Part shown: positions 4,803 through 6,430 of the stretch, one piece after another
Numbering within the stretch: position 1 is the stretch's first letter
How the letters are laid out: the number at the start of each line of letters is the position of its first letter
Assembly (NCBI GenBank): GCA_035264765.1
Contig: DATFPQ010000142.1
Location: 1 to 6,430 of the forward strand
DNA: 6,430 nt
Reading direction: 5' to 3'
From: DATFPQ01 sp035264765
Lineage (GTDB): Bacteria > Actinomycetota > Actinomycetes > Actinomycetales > Angustibacteraceae
The notes under the pieces: generated by a model
The model's database searches: none
What the model saw: the letters and a program-made list of their open reading frames with translations, nothing else
What the model was told of the DNA's origin: nothing
Translations under genes and position numbers: made by a program

Positions 4803-6140
4803 TCAGGCTCCCAGCAGGCTCTGGCCGCAGACCCGCAGCACCTGCCCACTCACGCCGGCGCTGCCCGGCTCGGCGAAGAAGGCGACCGTCTCGGCGACGT
4901 CGACCGGCAGGCCGCCCTGGCTGAGACTGGTGATCCGACGTCCCAGCTCGCGGCTCGCGAACGGGATGCGGGCGGTCATGTCGGTCTCGATGAACCCCGG
5001 CGCCACGGCGTTCACCGTGGTGCCGCGGTCGCCGACCTCAGCCGCGCGTGCCTGGACCATGCCGATCACGCCCGCCTTGCTGGCCGCGTAGTTGACCTGG
5101 CCCCGGTTGCCCGCGATGCCGGTGAGCGAGGCGAGGCAGACGACCCGGCCGCCATCGGCGAGGCCGCCCTCCCTCAGCAACACGTCGTCGATCCTCAGCT
5201 GCGCCTCCAGGTTGACGGCGAGCACGCTGCCCCAGCGGTCGGCGTCGGTGTTGACGAGGAGCCGGTCGCGGGTGATTCCGGCGTTGTGCACCATGACGTC
5301 GAGGCTGCCGTGCCGGCTGCGGGCGTGGTCGGCGATACGGGCGCCGGCGTCGGCTGCGGTGACGTCCAGCTGAAGCGCGGTGCCCCGGACCTTGTTCGCA
5401 ACCGCGGCCAGGGCCTGACCAGCAGCCGGGACGTCGATCGCGACAATTGTCGCGCCGTCACGGGCCAACACGTCGACGATTGCCGCACCGATCCCACGAG
5501 CTGCGCCCGTGACAACAGCAACCTTTCCGTCAAGCGGCCGGGGACCCGCGTCGTCGGCAACGGTTACCGGCACAACCCGGAGGACCTGGCCGTCGACGTA
5601 TGCGGACCGCGACGACAGCAGGAACCGCAGGGTCGACCGCGCGGCGTCCTCCGCGCCGTCGGCCACCAGCACGAGGTTCGCCGTCGCGCCGAAGCGCAGC
5701 TCCTTGCCCACGGAGCGGACGATGCCGTGCAGGGCCTGCTGTGTGGCCGCGGCGGCCGCGGAGCCGACCGACTCGGTCGGCCGCCCGACCAGGACCACGC
5801 GCCCGCACGGCGCCAGCCGACGGATGGCCGGGGACAGCGTGGCACGGAGCTGCTCGAGCTCGCCTGGCACCGTCGCGGCGCTCGCGTCGAAGACCACCGC
5901 CCCGACCCGGGGCCCGTCGACATCGGCCGCCGCTACGACGTCGCTGCCGGCCGCCTGCAGCAGGTCGCGGACGACCGGCAGCACTGGCGCCTGCCCCACG
6001 CCGGCCAGCAGCGCCGGCCCGACCAGCAGCGGCTGGTCCGGCGTCCACCGGCGCAGCTGCACCGGCCGTGGCAGTCCCAGCCTGGTCGCCACCGCCGCCC
6101 CGGGCCCGCCCGACACCAGGCGGGAGTAGCGGTCGGTCAT
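4803..6140 (-). CDS. fabG4: High-molecular-weight 3-oxoacyl-(CoA/ACP) reductase, FabG4-like
   Basis: An NAD(P)H-dependent short-chain dehydrogenase that reduces beta-ketoacyl thioesters to (R)-3-hydroxyacyl thioesters. The 445-residue product has two domains. The N-terminal, flavodoxin-like domain (about 1-195) is a degenerate Rossmann fold without a glycine-rich motif. The C-terminal ketoreductase has TGAARGIG (211-218), HNAG (285-288) and the tetrad N310, S338, Y351, K355 (NYAASK at 350-355). A constant offset of 9 places these on N319, S347, Y360 and K364 of M. tuberculosis FabG4 (454 aa, from memory), which fits an orthologue with a shorter N-terminus. PGFIETDMTARIPF (381-394) is the usual substrate loop. 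The ATG at 6140 overlaps the thiolase stop by 4 bp (ATGA), with GGAGG 7 nt upstream inside the thiolase gene, so the two are translationally coupled. The dehydratase follows 3 bp downstream. Confidence 0.93.
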   Translation of the reverse strand: MTDRYSRLVSGGPGAAVATRLGLPRPVQLRRWTPDQPLLVGPALLAGVGQAPVLPVVRDLLQAAGSDVVAAADVDGPRVGAVVFDASAATVPGELEQLRATLSPAIRRLAPCGRVVLVGRPTESVGSAAAAATQQALHGIVRSVGKELRFGATANLVLVADGAEDAARSTLRFLLSSRSAYVDGQVLRVVPVTVADDAGPRPLDGKVAVVTGAARGIGAAIVDVLARDGATIVAIDVPAAGQALAAVANKVRGTALQLDVTAADAGARIADHARSRHGSLDVMVHNAGITRDRLLVNTDADRWGSVLAVNLEAQLRIDDVLLREGGLADGGRVVCLASLTGIAGNRGQVNYAASKAGVIGMVQARAAEVGDRGTTVNAVAPGFIETDMTARIPFASRELGRRITSLSQGGLPVDVAETVAFFAEPGSAGVSGQVLRVCGQSLLGA

Positions 6141-6430
6141 CGGGCCGCCTCCAGGATGGCGACGACGCCCTGCCCACCCGCCGCGCAGATGGAGATGAGC
6201 CCGCGGCCAGACCCCTTCTCGTGCAGCAGCTTCGCAAGGGTGGCGACGATGCGCCCACCGGTGGCAGCAAAGGGATGACCAGCGGCGAGCGAGGACCCGG
6301 TCACGTTCAGCCGCGAGCGGTCGATCGACCCGAGCGACGCGTCCAGGCCCAGCCGCTCCTTGCAGAACGTCTCCCTCTCCCAGGCCGCCATCGTCACCAG
6401 GACGGTGGAGGCGAAGGCCTCGTGGATCTC
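6137..6430 (-). CDS. fadA2: Thiolase (acetyl-CoA acyltransferase), C-terminal part, FadA2-like
   Basis: The last 97 residues of a thiolase, open at the right edge of the window. It catalyses the reversible cleavage of 3-ketoacyl-CoA with CoA. The fragment starts in EIHEAFAS, the HEAF form of the active-site loop found in FadI/trifunctional-type thiolases rather than the common NEAF. It continues with NVTGSSLAAGHPFAATGGR, which carries the catalytic His, and ends with LISICAAGGQG, whose Cys is the second catalytic residue that deprotonates the nucleophile. The nucleophilic Cys of the N-terminal half is outside the window. The stop codon overlaps the fabG4 start. A GTG at 6397 could be mistaken for a start, but the conserved frame runs on upstream. 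The thiolase assignment is secure; the fadA2 symbol comes from the neighbourhood. Confidence 0.85.
   Translation of the reverse strand, partial: EIHEAFASTVLVTMAAWERETFCKERLGLDASLGSIDRSRLNVTGSSLAAGHPFAATGGRIVATLAKLLHEKGSGRGLISICAAGGQGVVAILEAAR

Noticed and set aside
4434..6278. A plus-strand open frame of 614 codons opposite htdX/fabG4
   Set aside because: No recognisable motif and a composition typical of an antisense shadow; the minus-strand genes have strong catalytic motifs and SD sites.
1..6430. Mobile element, CRISPR array, toxin-antitoxin pair or phage remnants
   Set aside because: No transposase, integrase, spaced direct repeats, tRNA or terminal inverted repeats were found on either strand.

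Overview
This is a GC-rich window with very high third-position GC, GTG starts, 4-bp ATGA overlaps and apparently leaderless promoters. All of this points to a high-GC actinobacterium. The gene content agrees: an AlkA-type glycosylase, a VOC-fold enzyme, MarR regulators and a mycobacterial-type fabG4/htdX pair. I see no tRNA, rRNA, CRISPR array, insertion sequence or phage gene. The genus cannot be fixed from the sequence alone.

Left part (1-2276). A minus-strand series runs from a VOC (glyoxalase/extradiol dioxygenase fold) enzyme (1158-1667), through an AlkA-type DNA-3-methyladenine glycosylase (230-1105), to the first 58 codons of a MarR-like regulator that leaves the window at position 1. 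A second, complete MarR regulator (1770-2276, plus strand) diverges from the VOC gene. The 102-bp gap between them carries a good VOC promoter, a -10 box for a leaderless marR transcript, and two copies of a 12-bp operator-like repeat. This suggests that MarR represses itself and the VOC-alkA unit. A perfect 15-bp hairpin covers the start codon of alkA.

Middle part (2277-3896). After a hairpin-rich intergenic region with a candidate promoter lies an MFS transporter of the metabolite:H+ symporter (ProP/ShiA-like) group. It ends at a large GC-rich stem-loop shared with the convergent cluster on the right.

Right part (3897-6430). A tightly packed minus-strand operon encodes a thiolase (FadA2-like, C-terminal part only), a two-domain high-molecular-weight 3-oxoacyl reductase (FabG4-like) and an R-specific MaoC dehydratase (HtdX-like). 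The thiolase and reductase genes overlap by 4 bp, and the reductase and dehydratase genes are 3 bp apart. Together they could supply three steps of acyl-CoA chain breakdown or elongation: ketothiolase, beta-ketoacyl reduction and (R)-3-hydroxyacyl dehydration.

Most of the window is recognisable actinobacterial metabolism and regulation. The parts most worth a second look are the double-operator VOC/marR promoter, the hairpin over the alkA start, and the pairing of two MarR regulators with a VOC enzyme and a DNA-alkylation repair enzyme.
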